A stretch of DNA of 64,000 nucleotides, from positions 62,001 through 126,000 of the forward strand of contig NZ_JAUTBD010000001.1 of the NCBI RefSeq assembly GCF_030818935.1, in the 5' to 3' direction. The position numbers and the translations under genes are program-made. The notes under the pieces are model-generated. The model was not told the origin of the DNA. It made no database searches and worked only from the letters and a program-made list of their open reading frames with translations. Shown one piece after another: positions 54,262 to 63,758 of the stretch (within the stretch, counting starts at the first letter, position 1; each line of letters starts with the position of its first letter). Source of the stretch: Microbacterium sp. SORGH_AS_1204. GTDB lineage: Bacteria; Actinomycetota; Actinomycetes; Actinomycetales; Microbacteriaceae.

Positions 54262-54720
54262 AGGGGCTGACGGGAATCGTCCCCACCGCCCCTCCACGCG
54301 CCGCTTCGCGCCGCGCGGAGCCTCCGGCGGCGTGGGCCCACCCGAGGCTTCGATTCAGGCAACACGAAAGCCCTCCCGAACGGCCTTCGCCCGCCCGTGA
54401 GGGCTTTGAGGGGCTGACGGGAATCGTCCCCACCGCCCCTCCACGCGCCGCTTCGCGCCGCGCGGAGCCTCCGGCGGTGTGGGCCCACCCGCTGCGGGAT
54501 CGGTCCCTACGGCACCCACGCGAAAGGTCCGCCACACCGGCTGCGCCGGCATGTCGGACCTTTGAGGGGCTGACGGGAATCGTCCCCACCGCCCCTCCAC
54601 GCGCCGCTTCGCGCCGCGCGGAGCCTCCGGCGGTGTGGGCCCACCCGCTGCGGGATCGGTCCCTACGGCACCCACGCGAAAGGTCCGCCACACCGGCTGC
54701 GCCGGCATGTCGGACCTTTG
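54262..54720 (-). repeat. Tandem array of tRNA-Gly 3' tail plus terminator units
   Basis: Downstream of the tRNA gene (minus strand), three units of 156, 156 and 147 bp begin (left edges) at 54565, 54409 and 54262. Each contains an exact copy of the last 18 nt of the tRNA gene (AGGGGCTGACGGGAATCG on the plus strand), a spacer of about 96 bp, and a hairpin terminator. The 156-bp pair is nearly identical; the most distant unit has a different terminator (AAAGCCCTC/GAGGGCTTT at 54367-54407). A further half-terminator remains at about 54230-54261. Confidence 0.9.
54679..54719 (-). terminator. Terminator of tRNA-Gly
   Basis: AAAGGTCCG and CGGACCTTT pair at both ends, with an inner CCGGC/GCCGG stem. 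It begins one base after the tRNA 3' end and is copied at 54523-54563. It works as the intrinsic terminator of the tRNA transcript. Confidence 0.85.
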
Positions 54721-54791
54721 AGGGGCTGACGGGAATCGAACCCGCGCTATCTGCTTGGGAAGCAGATGTTCTGCCATTGAACTACAGCCCC
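54721..54791 (-). tRNA. tRNA-Gly (anticodon CCC)
   Basis: 71 nt on the minus strand. The acceptor arm is GGGGCTG/CAGCCCC, the anticodon arm TCTGC-TTCCCAA-GCAGA with CCC, and the T arm contains GGTTCGATTCC. CCA is not encoded. A -10-like TATGCT lies about 23 bp upstream (54814-54819). The 3' end is duplicated downstream in tandem (previous entries). Confidence 0.96.
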
Positions 54792-54889
54792 GGAGCCTTG
54801 CGGCAACCCGGCCAGCATAACAGGGTGCGCCGCAGCATCCTCCGGCTCGCAACGTCACCGCCCCCGGCGTCGGCACCGCACGCATCTTC

Positions 54890-54965
54890 GAGGCCGCATG
54901 CGATTGACGAGACCGCGCACGATTGCGTCGAAAAGCGTGCGGTCTCGACGAAGCGATGCGGCCTC
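54890..54965. repeat. Nested palindrome; second copy of the dispersed element
   Basis: Outer arms GAGGCCGCAT (54890-54899) and ATGCGGCCTC (54956-54965) enclose inner arms GAGACCGC-CAC (54909-54920) and GTGCGGTCTC (54937-54946). The reverse strand aligns with 38757-38818, including a perfect 15-mer. It lies in the 460-bp gap between tRNA-Gly and dcd, in which I see no gene. Confidence 0.65.
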
Positions 54966-55251
54966 GGCGGGCGGACGCCGCTCGGCGAGGGGAAGCGCCG
55001 TCGCGGCACAGAGTCGCAACGGGCGGCGACTCGGCCGGAGCCCGCTGACTCGGGCCTCGGCGTCGGTTCCGGCATCCCACCGGTACCCCCACCCCCACCG
55101 GCCCCCACTCGACCAGCACGGGCATCGCATCGATACCGGCACCCGGGCAGCGGCATCCAGCCGAAATTGCGCCGGCGCCGACGCCGGCTGCGCCGGGCCA
55201 CCCGCCGACACGCGGCAGCGTCATTCCCGACGCCGCCCCTAGGCTGGGGCC

Positions 55252-55857
55252 GTGCTGCTCTCCGATCGCGACATCCGGGCCGAACTCGATGCGAAGCGCC
55301 TCGGCCTCGATCCCTACGACCCGGCCATGGTGCAGCCGTCGAGCGTCGACGTGCGGCTCGACCGGTACTTCCGGCTCTTCGACAACCACAAGTACCCCTT
55401 CATCGACCCCGCCGAGGACCAGCCCGAACTCACCCGCCTCATCGAGGTCGAACCCGACGAGCCGTTCATTCTTCACCCGGGCGAGTTCGCGCTCGGATCG
55501 ACCTTCGAGCGGGTCAGCCTGCCCGACGACGTCGCCGCGCGCCTCGAGGGTAAGTCGTCGCTGGGCCGCCTCGGGCTGCTGACGCACTCCACCGCCGGCT
55601 TCATCGACCCGGGCTTCTCGGGCCACGTCACGCTCGAACTCTCGAACGTCGCGACGCTGCCGATCAAGCTCTGGCCCGGCATGAAGATCGGTCAGGTCTG
55701 CTACTTCCGCCTCACCTCGCCGGCCGAGAACCCGTACGGCTCCGGCCCCTACGGCAACCGCTACCAGGGCCAGCGCGGGCCGACAGCCTCGCGCTCCGCT
55801 CTGAACTTCCACCGCACCGACGTCGGCTCCACCGACGCGGGTTCGCTCGGCGGCTGA
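55252..55857 (+). CDS. dcd: dCTP deaminase, probably bifunctional (dUMP-forming)
   Basis: 201 aa. Trimer of the dUTPase fold, making dUMP (or dUTP) for dTMP synthesis. [57 protein letters not shown] and the catalytic Glu in [11 protein letters not shown] match the Mycobacterium Dcd-Dut sequence closely, so conversion to dUMP is expected. After [11 protein letters not shown] the last dozen residues ([11 protein letters not shown]) exceed the usual end; this extension is encoded by the first unit of a 90-bp repeat. GTG start. Confidence 0.94.
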   Translation: MLLSDRDIRAELDAKRLGLDPYDPAMVQPSSVDVRLDRYFRLFDNHKYPFIDPAEDQPELTRLIEVEPDEPFILHPGEFALGSTFERVSLPDDVAARLEGKSSLGRLGLLTHSTAGFIDPGFSGHVTLELSNVATLPIKLWPGMKIGQVCYFRLTSPAENPYGSGPYGNRYQGQRGPTASRSALNFHRTDVGSTDAGSLGG

Positions 55858-56100
55858 CCCGCACTCCGCGCTCGGCGTCGCCGCGACGATGACGTCGGCG
55901 ATCCGCCGGGCACCTGAGGCCACCGACGCGGGTTCGCTCGGCGGCTGACCCGCACCGGCGCTCGGCGTCGCCGCGACGATGACGTCGGCGATCCGCCGGG
56001 CACCTGAGGCCACCGACGCGGGTTCGCTCGGCGGCTGACCCGCACCGGCGCTCGGCGTCGCCGCGACGATGATGTCGGCGATCCGCCGGATATCCGAGAC
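55831..56100. repeat. 90-bp tandem repeat covering the 3' end of dcd (3 copies)
   Basis: Units start at 55831 (91 bp), 55922 (90 bp) and 56012 (about 89 bp). Each opens with ACCGACGCGGGTTCGCTCGG, that is the last dcd codons and its TGA. Units 1 and 2 differ by a single insertion and few substitutions; unit 3 decays at its end. GCGGGT/ACCCGC within each unit can form a small hairpin around the stop codon. Confidence 0.9.
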
Positions 56101-56121
56101 CGCCGGCGCGGCCCCGGGCTT

Positions 56122-56445
56122 TCAGCCGTGCGCCTGCGGCGGCAGCTCGGCGACGAGCGGATGATCCTTCGCGATGACGCCGACCTTCGCGGCGCCACCG
56201 GGTGAGCCGATGTCGTCGAAGAACTCCACGTTCGCCTGGTAGTAGTCGGACCACTCCTCGGGCAGGTCGTCCTCGTAGTAGATCGCCTCGACCGGGCAGA
56301 CCGGTTCGCATGCACCGCAGTCGACGCACTCGTCGGGGTGGATGTAGAGCGAGCGTTCACCCTCGTAGATGCAGTCGACGGGGCACTCGTCGATGCAGGC
56401 CCGGTCTTTCACATCGACGCAGGGCAGCGCGATGACGTACGTCAC
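56122..56445 (-). CDS. fdxA: 7Fe ferredoxin (FdxA)
   Basis: 107 aa. N-terminal Cys set C-x7-C-x3-C ([18 protein letters not shown]) and the [4Fe-4S] set [16 protein letters not shown] give one [3Fe-4S] and one [4Fe-4S] cluster, as in actinobacterial FdxA. The C-terminal extension is usual. It is last in the sulfur operon and overlaps the fpr gene by four bases (GTGA), so Fpr should reduce it for sulfite reductase or related enzymes. Confidence 0.95.
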   Translation of the reverse strand: MTYVIALPCVDVKDRACIDECPVDCIYEGERSLYIHPDECVDCGACEPVCPVEAIYYEDDLPEEWSDYYQANVEFFDDIGSPGGAAKVGVIAKDHPLVAELPPQAHG

Positions 56446-57818
56446 GAGACGAGCGCTCCCGACCGCGACACCGCCACCTGCTCCTCGCGCGGCACGACCT
56501 TGACGCGCTCACGCGTGTGCTCGTGCGCGGCGCCGAGGGCGCGCTCGTGCGCGTCGAGCAGACGCCAGCCTTCCCACGTCGTGAACTCCACGCCGCGCTC
56601 GGCCAGAGCCTCGAGTACGTCGCCGTCCACCGTGGGGGCCGAAAGGGTACCCGCCTCGATGTCGGACACGAGGTGGGCGATGGTCTCCATGGCATCCGAC
56701 TTGGTGTGTCCGATGAGGCCGACGGGGCCGCGCTTGATCCAGCCCGTGGCGTAGAGGCCCGGCACGACGGCGTCGGCATCGACGACGCGACCCTCGACGT
56801 TCGGCACCACGCCGCGCACGGCGTCGAACGGCGCGCCGAGCACGGGGCTCGAGAAGTACCCCACCGCGCGGTACACCTGCTGCACGGCGATCTCGCGGAT
56901 CTCTCCCGTGCCGCGCACGGTTCCGTCGCCGACGGGCTCGGTGCGCTCGAAGCGCAGGCCCTCGACCTTGTCCTCGCCGAGCACGGCGAGAGGGGCGTGG
57001 TAGAAGTGCAGGTGCAGGCGACGGGTCGCGCCTGTCTGCTCGCGCGTGCGCCAGCTGTTCAGCACCCGCAGCATCACCTTCAGCTGGTTGTTGGATGCCG
57101 AGGCGGGGTCGGCATCCGCGAAGTCTTCGTCGTGCACGATGATGTCGACGTTCGGTACCTCGCCGAGCTCGCGCAGCTCGATGGGCGTGAACTTGATGTC
57201 GGCGGGGCCGCGACGACCGAACACGTGCACGTCGGTGACGGCCGACGCCTCGAGGCCGTGCAGCACGTTGTCGGCGATCTCGGTCGAACGCAGGTCGACG
57301 GCGTGCTTGGCGAGCACGCGGGCGACGTCGAGGGCGACGTTGCCGTTGCCGATGACAGCGACTTCGCGCTCCTCCAGCGGCCACTCGCGCGAGACGTCGG
57401 GGTGACCGTCGTACCAGGCGACGAAATCGGCGGCGCCGTACGAGCCGGGCAGATCTATGCCGGGAATGTCGAGCGGCGCATCGCGCAGCGCCCCGGTGGC
57501 GAGGATGACGGCGTCGTACCGCGCGTGCAGCTCGTCGACGGAGATGTCGCGGCCCACCTCGACGTTGCCGATGAAGCGGGTGGAGCCCGCGTCGAGCATC
57601 TCGTGCAGCGAGTCGACGATGCCCTTGATGCGCGGGTGGTCGGGGGCGACGCCGTAGCGGATGAGTCCGTAGGGCGCGGGCAGCGAATCGAACAGGTCGA
57701 TGGCGACCGTGCCGCCGGCGTCGGTCACCGCGCGCGTGAGGATGTTGCCGGCGTAGATGCCGGCAGGGCCGGCGCCGACGATCGCGACACGGAGCGAGGT
57801 GAGAGAAGACGAGGTCAC
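56442..57818 (-). CDS. fprA: Ferredoxin-NADP+ reductase, adrenodoxin-reductase type
   Basis: 458 aa. The FAD motif is [17 protein letters not shown] and the NADPH motif [20 protein letters not shown], with [20 protein letters not shown] and [14 protein letters not shown], as in mycobacterial FprA. It moves electrons from NADPH to the ferredoxin encoded next. GTG start at 57818 sharing four bases with cobA. Role in sulfite reduction is inferred from operon context. Confidence 0.94.
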   Translation of the reverse strand: MTSSSLTSLRVAIVGAGPAGIYAGNILTRAVTDAGGTVAIDLFDSLPAPYGLIRYGVAPDHPRIKGIVDSLHEMLDAGSTRFIGNVEVGRDISVDELHARYDAVILATGALRDAPLDIPGIDLPGSYGAADFVAWYDGHPDVSREWPLEEREVAVIGNGNVALDVARVLAKHAVDLRSTEIADNVLHGLEASAVTDVHVFGRRGPADIKFTPIELRELGEVPNVDIIVHDEDFADADPASASNNQLKVMLRVLNSWRTREQTGATRRLHLHFYHAPLAVLGEDKVEGLRFERTEPVGDGTVRGTGEIREIAVQQVYRAVGYFSSPVLGAPFDAVRGVVPNVEGRVVDADAVVPGLYATGWIKRGPVGLIGHTKSDAMETIAHLVSDIEAGTLSAPTVDGDVLEALAERGVEFTTWEGWRLLDAHERALGAAHEHTRERVKVVPREEQVAVSRSGALVS

Positions 57819-58732
57819 AGCGAAGGGGCCTTTCGGGGAACGGCGAGGGGGTCGAAGGTGAGATCGAGGGATGCCAGGGCGGCGGGCGCGTGGGGACTCA
57901 GGCGCACCACGTCGCCGACGACCACGACGGCGGGGGAGCGCACACCGCGCTCGGCGGCCTGCGCGGCGATGGTGGCGAGGGTGCCGACAGTCACGCGCTG
58001 GCGGGGACCGAAGCCGTCTTCCACGATCGCGACGGGGCAATCGGCGCCGCGGTCTCCGCGGGCGAGGGTCACGGCGGAGTGCGCGAGTGTGCCGACGCCC
58101 ATCAGCAGCACCACCGTGTGGTCGCGCCCGCCGCTGAGCGCCGCGATCTGGTCGTGCGCGGTCGCCACGATGAAGCTCGTCGCGACCCCGCGATGAGTGA
58201 GGGGGATGCCGGCGAGTGCGGGCACCGAGACGGCGCTGGTGACGCCGGGGACGACGCGCACGTCGAGACCGGCCTCCTGGCACGCGAACAGTTCCTCGCC
58301 GCCGCGGCCGAAGACGTAGGGGTCGCCACCCTTGAGGCGCACCACGGTGCGGCCGGCGAGGGCTTCGCGCACGAGCAGGGCGTTGATGGCGTCCTGCGGC
58401 ACGGCGTGGTGGCCGGGCAGCTTGCCCACGTCGATCACCTCACCGCGCAGATGCACGCCCTCGGCGGCGAGGCCGTCGAGCACCGACCGGGCGCCGAGAC
58501 GGTCCGCGACGATGACGTCGGCGGCCTCGAGGGCCCGAAGGCCGCGCAGGGTCAGCAGGCCCGCGTCGCCGGGGCCGGCGCCGACGAGCCAGACGGTTCC
58601 GGATGCCGCGACCTCGGCCGTCTTCGGAGCGCCGAGCAGCGTGGCATCCGGGACCGTCGCTTCGAAGGCATCGCCCGCGCGCGCGGCGACGGCGTCGGCC
58701 GTGGCATCCGTTCCCTCCGCGAACCCGCTCAT
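57815..58732 (-). CDS. cobA: Uroporphyrinogen-III C-methyltransferase
   Basis: 305 aa. The SAM-binding motif is VWLVGAGPGDAGLLTLRGLR, with VVRLKGGDPYVFGRGGEE and VPGVTSAVSVPALAGIPLTH; it makes precorrin-2, the first step to siroheme, cofactor of assimilatory sulfite reductase. The 45 N-terminal residues form a low-complexity lead-in, rich in Ala and Thr. No CysG-type dehydrogenase/chelatase domain, so another gene completes siroheme. Overlaps both neighbours by four bases. Confidence 0.93.
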   Translation of the reverse strand: MSGFAEGTDATADAVAARAGDAFEATVPDATLLGAPKTAEVAASGTVWLVGAGPGDAGLLTLRGLRALEAADVIVADRLGARSVLDGLAAEGVHLRGEVIDVGKLPGHHAVPQDAINALLVREALAGRTVVRLKGGDPYVFGRGGEELFACQEAGLDVRVVPGVTSAVSVPALAGIPLTHRGVATSFIVATAHDQIAALSGGRDHTVVLLMGVGTLAHSAVTLARGDRGADCPVAIVEDGFGPRQRVTVGTLATIAAQAAERGVRSPAVVVVGDVVRLSPHAPAALASLDLTFDPLAVPRKAPSL

Positions 58733-59619
58733 CGCGCACCGCCCGACAGCAGCAGACCGCGCCCGCGCAGCATGCGCCGCTCGATGGGTCCGAAGAAGGC
58801 GAGCTCGATCAGGATGCCGATGCCCAGGATCACGACGATCGTGGCGAGCACGCCGGCGAGGTCGGCGAGGTCGCGCGTCTGCTGCAGCATCGTGCCGAGG
58901 CCGAACCCGATGGTGCCGCCCGACGTGATGATCTCGGCCGCCATGAGCGAGCGCCACGAGAACGCCCAGCCCTGCTTGAGACCCGCGAAGTAGCCCGGGA
59001 AGGCGGCGGGGAGGATCACCGAGGTCGCGAGCTGCCACTTCGACGCACCGAGCACCGTGCCCACACGCCGCAGCTGCGGCGGCACCTGGTCGACGCCCGA
59101 GATGAGGCCGTTGACGATCGAGGGGATGGCCCCCATCAGGATGACGAAGTAGGCCGTGGCATCCGTGAGCCCGAACCAGATGATCGCGGCGGGCACCCAC
59201 GCCACCGACGGCAGCACCTGCAGGCCCGAGATGATCGGGCCGACCGCGCGGCGGATCGGACGCACCTCGGCCAGCAGCAGGCCGATCGGGGTGCCGATGA
59301 TGATGGCGATGACGAAGCCCAGGATGCCGCGCTCCAGGCTCGTCAGCACTGCCTCTTGCAGGCGGCCGGTGTCCCACGCGTAGGTCAGCGCCCCGAGCAC
59401 GTCGGCGGGGCTCGGGGCCTTGTCGGGACGCGGGTCGGCGATGACGATGTAGAGCTGCCACGCCGCGATCAGCAGCACGACGAAGATGACGGGGGGCAGC
59501 ACGCTCGACCAGAAGGTGCGAAAGCGGCCGGCGCCGGTATCGGTCGTGGTCTGCAGGTTGTCGAGGCCCGCCTCGAGGCTGCGGAGGTCGTCGGTCGAGG
59601 CCGTGGTGTCAGCGCGCAT
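58729..59619 (-). CDS. ABC transporter permease, SsuC/TauC type
   Basis: 296 aa, six helices. GPIISGLQVLPSVAWVPAAI and LAFFGPIERRMLRGRG are typical of the sulfonate/nitrate/taurine family, and LRRVGTVLGASKWQLATSVI is the EAA loop. Part of the SsuABC-like importer inside the sulfur operon; its start overlaps the stop of the ATPase gene by eleven bases. Confidence 0.92.
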   Translation of the reverse strand: MRADTTASTDDLRSLEAGLDNLQTTTDTGAGRFRTFWSSVLPPVIFVVLLIAAWQLYIVIADPRPDKAPSPADVLGALTYAWDTGRLQEAVLTSLERGILGFVIAIIIGTPIGLLLAEVRPIRRAVGPIISGLQVLPSVAWVPAAIIWFGLTDATAYFVILMGAIPSIVNGLISGVDQVPPQLRRVGTVLGASKWQLATSVILPAAFPGYFAGLKQGWAFSWRSLMAAEIITSGGTIGFGLGTMLQQTRDLADLAGVLATIVVILGIGILIELAFFGPIERRMLRGRGLLLSGGAR

Positions 59620-60388
59620 TGCGGCGGATCTCCTTGCGCAGTTCGTCGGTGATCTCCACCGACAGGGCGGCGACCTCGGGCGACTCGATGCGGCGGCCCT
59701 CGGTGCGCTCGATGCGCCACTCGTTGACCACGCGACCGGGCCGGCTGCCGAGCAGCACGACGCGCTGGCCGAGGCGGGCGGCCTCGCGCACGTTGTGGGT
59801 GACGAACACGATGGTGCGGCCGGTCGCGCGCCACACGCGCTCGAGCTCTTCGTGGAGCAGATCGCGGGTGATGGCATCCAGGGCCGCGAAGGGCTCGTCC
59901 ATCAGCAGCACGGGCCGGTCCTGCGCGAGAGCGCGGGCCAGTGCCACGCGCTGGCGCATGCCGCCCGAGAGCTCGTGCGGGCGCTTGTCGGCGGCATCCG
60001 CGAGATTGACGGTGTCGAGCAGGGCGAGTGCCTCGTCGCGGCGGCGGGTGCGCGGCACGCCGCGCAGGCGCAGGGCCAGTTCGACGTTCTTGCGGGCGCT
60101 CAGCCACGGCATGAGCGCCGACTCCTGGAACATCACCGCCGAGCCCTCGGCGGGCGTCTCGATGCGGCCCGCGGTGGGGCGGTCGAGGCCGGCGATGAGG
60201 TTCAGCAGCGTCGACTTGCCGCAGCCCGAGGCGCCGAGCAGGCACACGAACTCGCCGGGAGCGAAGTCGAGGGTGATGTCGTCGAGCACGACCGGGCCCG
60301 CACCGAAGCGCTTCGAGACGCCGTCGATCCGCACCGCCGGGGCGGTGGCGAGGGCGGGTGCCGGGCTGTCGATGCGGGCCGTGGTCAT
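59609..60388 (-). CDS. ABC transporter ATPase, SsuB/TauB type
   Basis: 259 aa. Walker A is GASGCGKST, signature LSGGMRQRV, Walker B PVLLMDEPFAALD. It matches the sulfonate/nitrate ATPases (MFQESALMPWLSARKNVEL). One base after the binding protein gene stop, so translation is coupled. Confidence 0.93.
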   Translation of the reverse strand: MTTARIDSPAPALATAPAVRIDGVSKRFGAGPVVLDDITLDFAPGEFVCLLGASGCGKSTLLNLIAGLDRPTAGRIETPAEGSAVMFQESALMPWLSARKNVELALRLRGVPRTRRRDEALALLDTVNLADAADKRPHELSGGMRQRVALARALAQDRPVLLMDEPFAALDAITRDLLHEELERVWRATGRTIVFVTHNVREAARLGQRVVLLGSRPGRVVNEWRIERTEGRRIESPEVAALSVEITDELRKEIRRNAR

Positions 60389-60389
60389 G

Positions 60390-61451
60390 TCACTCCTCGC
60401 CGAGTCCGGCGGCCGAGATCGCCGTCTCGCCCGCCTCCTTCAGCTGTGCGTTGAGCAGCCGCAGATCGAACAGGCCCTCGATCGAGCCCTCCTTCTGCGT
60501 GCCGGCGGTGACGCCGTGGTCGACGAGCGTCTGGAAGGTGTCGGCGTGCGGGTCGACCGAGTACGTCACGTGCTCGAGGGCCCGGGCGATGACGGCGTCG
60601 GCGAGCGGCTTGCCGGTGTCGGCGGCGATCTGCGCGTTGATGACGGATGCCGCGGTGCCGGCGTTGTCGGCGATCCACTGCACGGATGCCTCGTGCCCGG
60701 CGAGCAGCTTCGACACCGTCTCGGGATGCTGGTCGAGGAACTCCTTGCGCACCAGCAGCACGGTGGTGGGGAACTGTCCGTCGGGCCACTCGTCGGCCTC
60801 GTCGACCAGCACCTTCGCGCCGGCGTCGATGACCAGACGCGACACCCACGGCTCGGGCAGCCAGGCGCCGTCGAGCTGGCCGTCCTTGAACAGCTGGAAC
60901 GTCTGCGCGTTCTCGGTCGGGGTGATCGTGACGTCGCCGCCGCCCGAGGTGTCGGTCTCGAAGCCCTGCTCCTTCAGCCAGCCGCGCAGCGCCACGTCTT
61001 GCGTGTTGCCGAGCTGCGGGGTGGCGAGGGTCTTGCCCTTCAGGTCTTGCGCAGATGAGATGCCGTCGCGCACGACCAGAGCCGCACCGCCGGTGGCCGC
61101 ACCGGCCACGATGCGCGCCGACTCGCCGCGCGACTGGATGAACGTGTTGATCGAGGGGTTCGGGCCGATGTAGGTCGCGTCGATGGCGCCGGCCGACAGG
61201 GCCTCGATGGCGGCGGGGCCGGCGTTGAACACCTCGGTCGACAGCTTCGTGTCGCCGAGGGCGTCCTGCAGCAGGCCCTCCTGCAGACCCACGAGGGCGG
61301 GGGCGTGGGTGACGTTGGCGAAGTAGCCGAGGCGCAGCTCCTCGGCGGGGCCCTGGTCGGTGGCTTCCGCCGTCGACGAGGCGCAGCCCGCCATCATCGC
61401 TGCCACCACTCCCAGGGTCGTGATCGTTGCTGCAATGCGTCGTATGTTCAC
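60390..61451 (-). CDS. Substrate-binding lipoprotein, sulfonate/sulfate-ester family
   Basis: 353 aa. Lipobox MMAGCASS. LRLGYFANVTHAPALVGLQE, GAIDATYIGPNPSINTFIQS and VTITPTENAQTFQLFKDGQL place it in the SsuA/TauA class. The start is a GTG at 61451. Because no CysTWA or sulfate permease appears, and ssuD/tauD are absent, it may import sulfate itself or a sulfonate; sequence alone cannot decide. Confidence 0.9.
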   Translation of the reverse strand: MNIRRIAATITTLGVVAAMMAGCASSTAEATDQGPAEELRLGYFANVTHAPALVGLQEGLLQDALGDTKLSTEVFNAGPAAIEALSAGAIDATYIGPNPSINTFIQSRGESARIVAGAATGGAALVVRDGISSAQDLKGKTLATPQLGNTQDVALRGWLKEQGFETDTSGGGDVTITPTENAQTFQLFKDGQLDGAWLPEPWVSRLVIDAGAKVLVDEADEWPDGQFPTTVLLVRKEFLDQHPETVSKLLAGHEASVQWIADNAGTAASVINAQIAADTGKPLADAVIARALEHVTYSVDPHADTFQTLVDHGVTAGTQKEGSIEGLFDLRLLNAQLKEAGETAISAAGLGEE

Positions 61452-61509
61452 TGTCGCCTCCTTCACAGGGCTGGGGTGCGCCGATGGGCGCGGGTCTCTC
61501 GGGCGCCGG

Positions 61510-62841
61510 TCAGCGCACGATGCCGGCGGCGAGGGTCGCGCCGTCGGACGGATGGATGACGAGGAACGAACCCTCGTGGCGGCTGTCGCGGTAGGGCTCC
61601 AGCGGCAGGTCGGCGGCCAGGCGCAGGCGCGCACGGCCGATGTCGTTGGTTTCGAGCCGGTCGGCGTCGACGTGCGTGAGGGCGTCGAGGTCGTAGCGCG
61701 AGTCGATGGATGCCACGATCGCCTGCACCGTGGCCGTTCCGTGCTTCACGAGCACGCGCGCGCCGGGCGTCAGGGGCCGCGCGTCGAGCTGGAAGAGTTC
61801 GACATCGGCCTCGCGGCGCGGGGCGGGCAGGGTGCCCGAGGTGGCGATGACGGCGCCGCGGGCGGCATCCACGTCGTCGGCGAGCTCGAGCGAGACCGAC
61901 TGCGGAGCGACGGCGCTCTCGGCGGGCACGCCCGCGATCCGGATGCCGCGCACCACCGTGCGCACGCCCGAGCCCGACACCTCGACCTCGTCGCCCACCC
62001 GCACGGTGCCGGTCGAGATGCGTCCGGCCACGGCGCGGTAGTCGCGCAGGGCCGCGGCGGCCTCGGGGTCGGCGGCGAGTTCGGGCGACAATCCACCCTG
62101 CGGGCGGATCACCGACTGCACCGGCAGACGCAGCGGCTCCCCGTCGCGAGCCGACTCGTCGGCCGAGGGCAGCGTCTCGAGCAGCTCGAGCAGCGCGGGG
62201 CCGTCGTACCAGGGCGTTCGCGCGGAGCGGTCGACGATGTTGTCGCCCTCGAGGGCCGACACGGGGATGACGTGCAGGTCGTCGATCTCGAGTTCGGTCG
62301 CGACGGCGCGGGCCTGGGCGGCGACGCCCCCGAACACGTCGGCCGAGAAGTCGACGAGGTCGATCTTGTTGACCGCGACGATGACGTGCGGCACGCGCAG
62401 CAGAGCGACGACGGCCAGGTGCCGGCGCGTCTGCTCGACGACTCCCGCGCGGGCGTCGACGAGCACGACGACGGCATCGGCGGTGGTGGAGCCGGTGACC
62501 ATGTTGCGCGTGTACTGCACGTGGCCGGGGCAGTCGGCGAGGATGAACGACCGCGTGCCCGTGGCGAAGTAGCGGTAGGCCACGTCGATGGTGATGCCCT
62601 GCTCGCGCTCGGCGCGCAGGCCGTCGGTCAGCAGCGCGAAGTCGAACGCGCCGTGCGCGAAGCCGCGGTCGGCCGAGGTGCGGGCGACCTGCTCGAGCTG
62701 GTCGGCGAGGATCGCCTTGGCGTCGTGCAGCAGGCGGCCGACGAGCGTGGACTTGCCGTCGTCGACGGAGCCGGCGGTGGCGAAGCGGAAGAGCGTCGGC
62801 TCGGTCGTTTCGACCGGTGCCTCGAGGGTGTCGAGCGACAT
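61510..62841 (-). CDS. cysN: Sulfate adenylyltransferase, GTPase subunit
   Basis: 443 aa. With CysD it activates sulfate to APS at the cost of GTP. GTPase motifs are GSVDDGKST, the EREQGITIDVAYRYF effector region, DCPGHVQYTRN and NKIDLVD. The C-terminal two beta-barrel domains are present; there is no APS kinase (CysC) fusion. Its ATG overlaps the cysD stop by one base. Confidence 0.95.
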   Translation of the reverse strand: MSLDTLEAPVETTEPTLFRFATAGSVDDGKSTLVGRLLHDAKAILADQLEQVARTSADRGFAHGAFDFALLTDGLRAEREQGITIDVAYRYFATGTRSFILADCPGHVQYTRNMVTGSTTADAVVVLVDARAGVVEQTRRHLAVVALLRVPHVIVAVNKIDLVDFSADVFGGVAAQARAVATELEIDDLHVIPVSALEGDNIVDRSARTPWYDGPALLELLETLPSADESARDGEPLRLPVQSVIRPQGGLSPELAADPEAAAALRDYRAVAGRISTGTVRVGDEVEVSGSGVRTVVRGIRIAGVPAESAVAPQSVSLELADDVDAARGAVIATSGTLPAPRREADVELFQLDARPLTPGARVLVKHGTATVQAIVASIDSRYDLDALTHVDADRLETNDIGRARLRLAADLPLEPYRDSRHEGSFLVIHPSDGATLAAGIVR

Positions 62842-63758
62842 CAGAAGTACCCGTCCTTCTTGCGGTCTTCCATGGCCGCCTCGCTGAGACGGTCGTCGGC
62901 GCGGGTCGCCCCGCGCTCGGTGATGGTGGTGCGCGCGACCTCGGCGACGATGGATGCCAGGTCGGCGGCATCCGATTCGACCGCGCCCGTGCAGCTCATG
63001 TCGCCGACCGTGCGGTAGCGGACCGTGCGCACCTCGACGGTCTCGCCCTCGCGAGGCGGGGAGAACGGCCCGACGGGGTTCCACATGTCGCCGCGGCGGT
63101 ACACCTCGCGCTCGTGCGCGAAGTACAGCGGGGGCAGGGCGATGTTCTCGCGCTGGATGTAGCGCCACACGTCGAGCTCGGTCCAGTTCGAGATGGGGAA
63201 GGCGCGCACGTGCTGACCGGGGGTGTGGCGGCCGTTGTACAGGCTCCACAGCTCCGGGCGCTGGTTGCGCGGGTCCCACTGGCCGAACTCGTCGCGAAGC
63301 GAGATGATGCGCTCCTTGGCGCGGGCCTTGTCTTCGTCGCGGCGCGCTCCGCCGAACACCGCGTCGTGGCGGCCGGCGGCGATGGCATCCAGCAACGGCA
63401 GGGTCTGCAGCGGGTTGCGCGTGCCGTCGGCGCGCTCCTGCAGGCGGCCGTCGTCGATGTAGTCCTGCACGCGGGCGACCTCGAGTCGTAGCCCCAGGCG
63501 CTCGACGGTCTCGTCGCGGAAGGCGATGACCTCGGGGAAATTGTGCCCGGTGTCCACGTGCAGCACGGGGAAGGGCACGCGGCCCGGCGCGAACGCCTTG
63601 GTCGCGAGGTGCAGCACGACGACGGAGTCCTTGCCGCCCGAGAACAGCAGCACGGGCCGCTCGAACTCGGCGACGACCTCGCGGATGACGTGGATCGCCT
63701 CGGCCTCGAGCAGATCGAGGGTGGACAGGGCAGTGGATGCCGTGGACACAGCGCTCAT
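62841..63758 (-). CDS. cysD: Sulfate adenylyltransferase, ATP-pyrophosphatase subunit
   Basis: 305 aa. The PP-loop is [40 protein letters not shown] and [20 protein letters not shown] are family signatures; the C-terminal [20 protein letters not shown] is the usual ending. I start at ATG 63758, which overlaps the cysH stop by four bases; the frame stays open further upstream but inside cysH. Confidence 0.95.
   Translation of the reverse strand: MSAVSTASTALSTLDLLEAEAIHVIREVVAEFERPVLLFSGGKDSVVVLHLATKAFAPGRVPFPVLHVDTGHNFPEVIAFRDETVERLGLRLEVARVQDYIDDGRLQERADGTRNPLQTLPLLDAIAAGRHDAVFGGARRDEDKARAKERIISLRDEFGQWDPRNQRPELWSLYNGRHTPGQHVRAFPISNWTELDVWRYIQRENIALPPLYFAHEREVYRRGDMWNPVGPFSPPREGETVEVRTVRYRTVGDMSCTGAVESDAADLASIVAEVARTTITERGATRADDRLSEAAMEDRKKDGYF

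Noticed and set aside
54260..54691. Repetitive 143-codon minus-strand frame (ADLSRGCRRDRSRSGW units)
   Set aside because: It is produced by the tandem tRNA-tail/terminator units; no ribosome binding site and composition typical of non-coding high-GC DNA.
55861..56329. Minus-strand frames with ARRIADVIVAATPSA repeats
   Set aside because: They result from the 90-bp repeat at the dcd 3' end, and no coding evidence remains outside the repeat.
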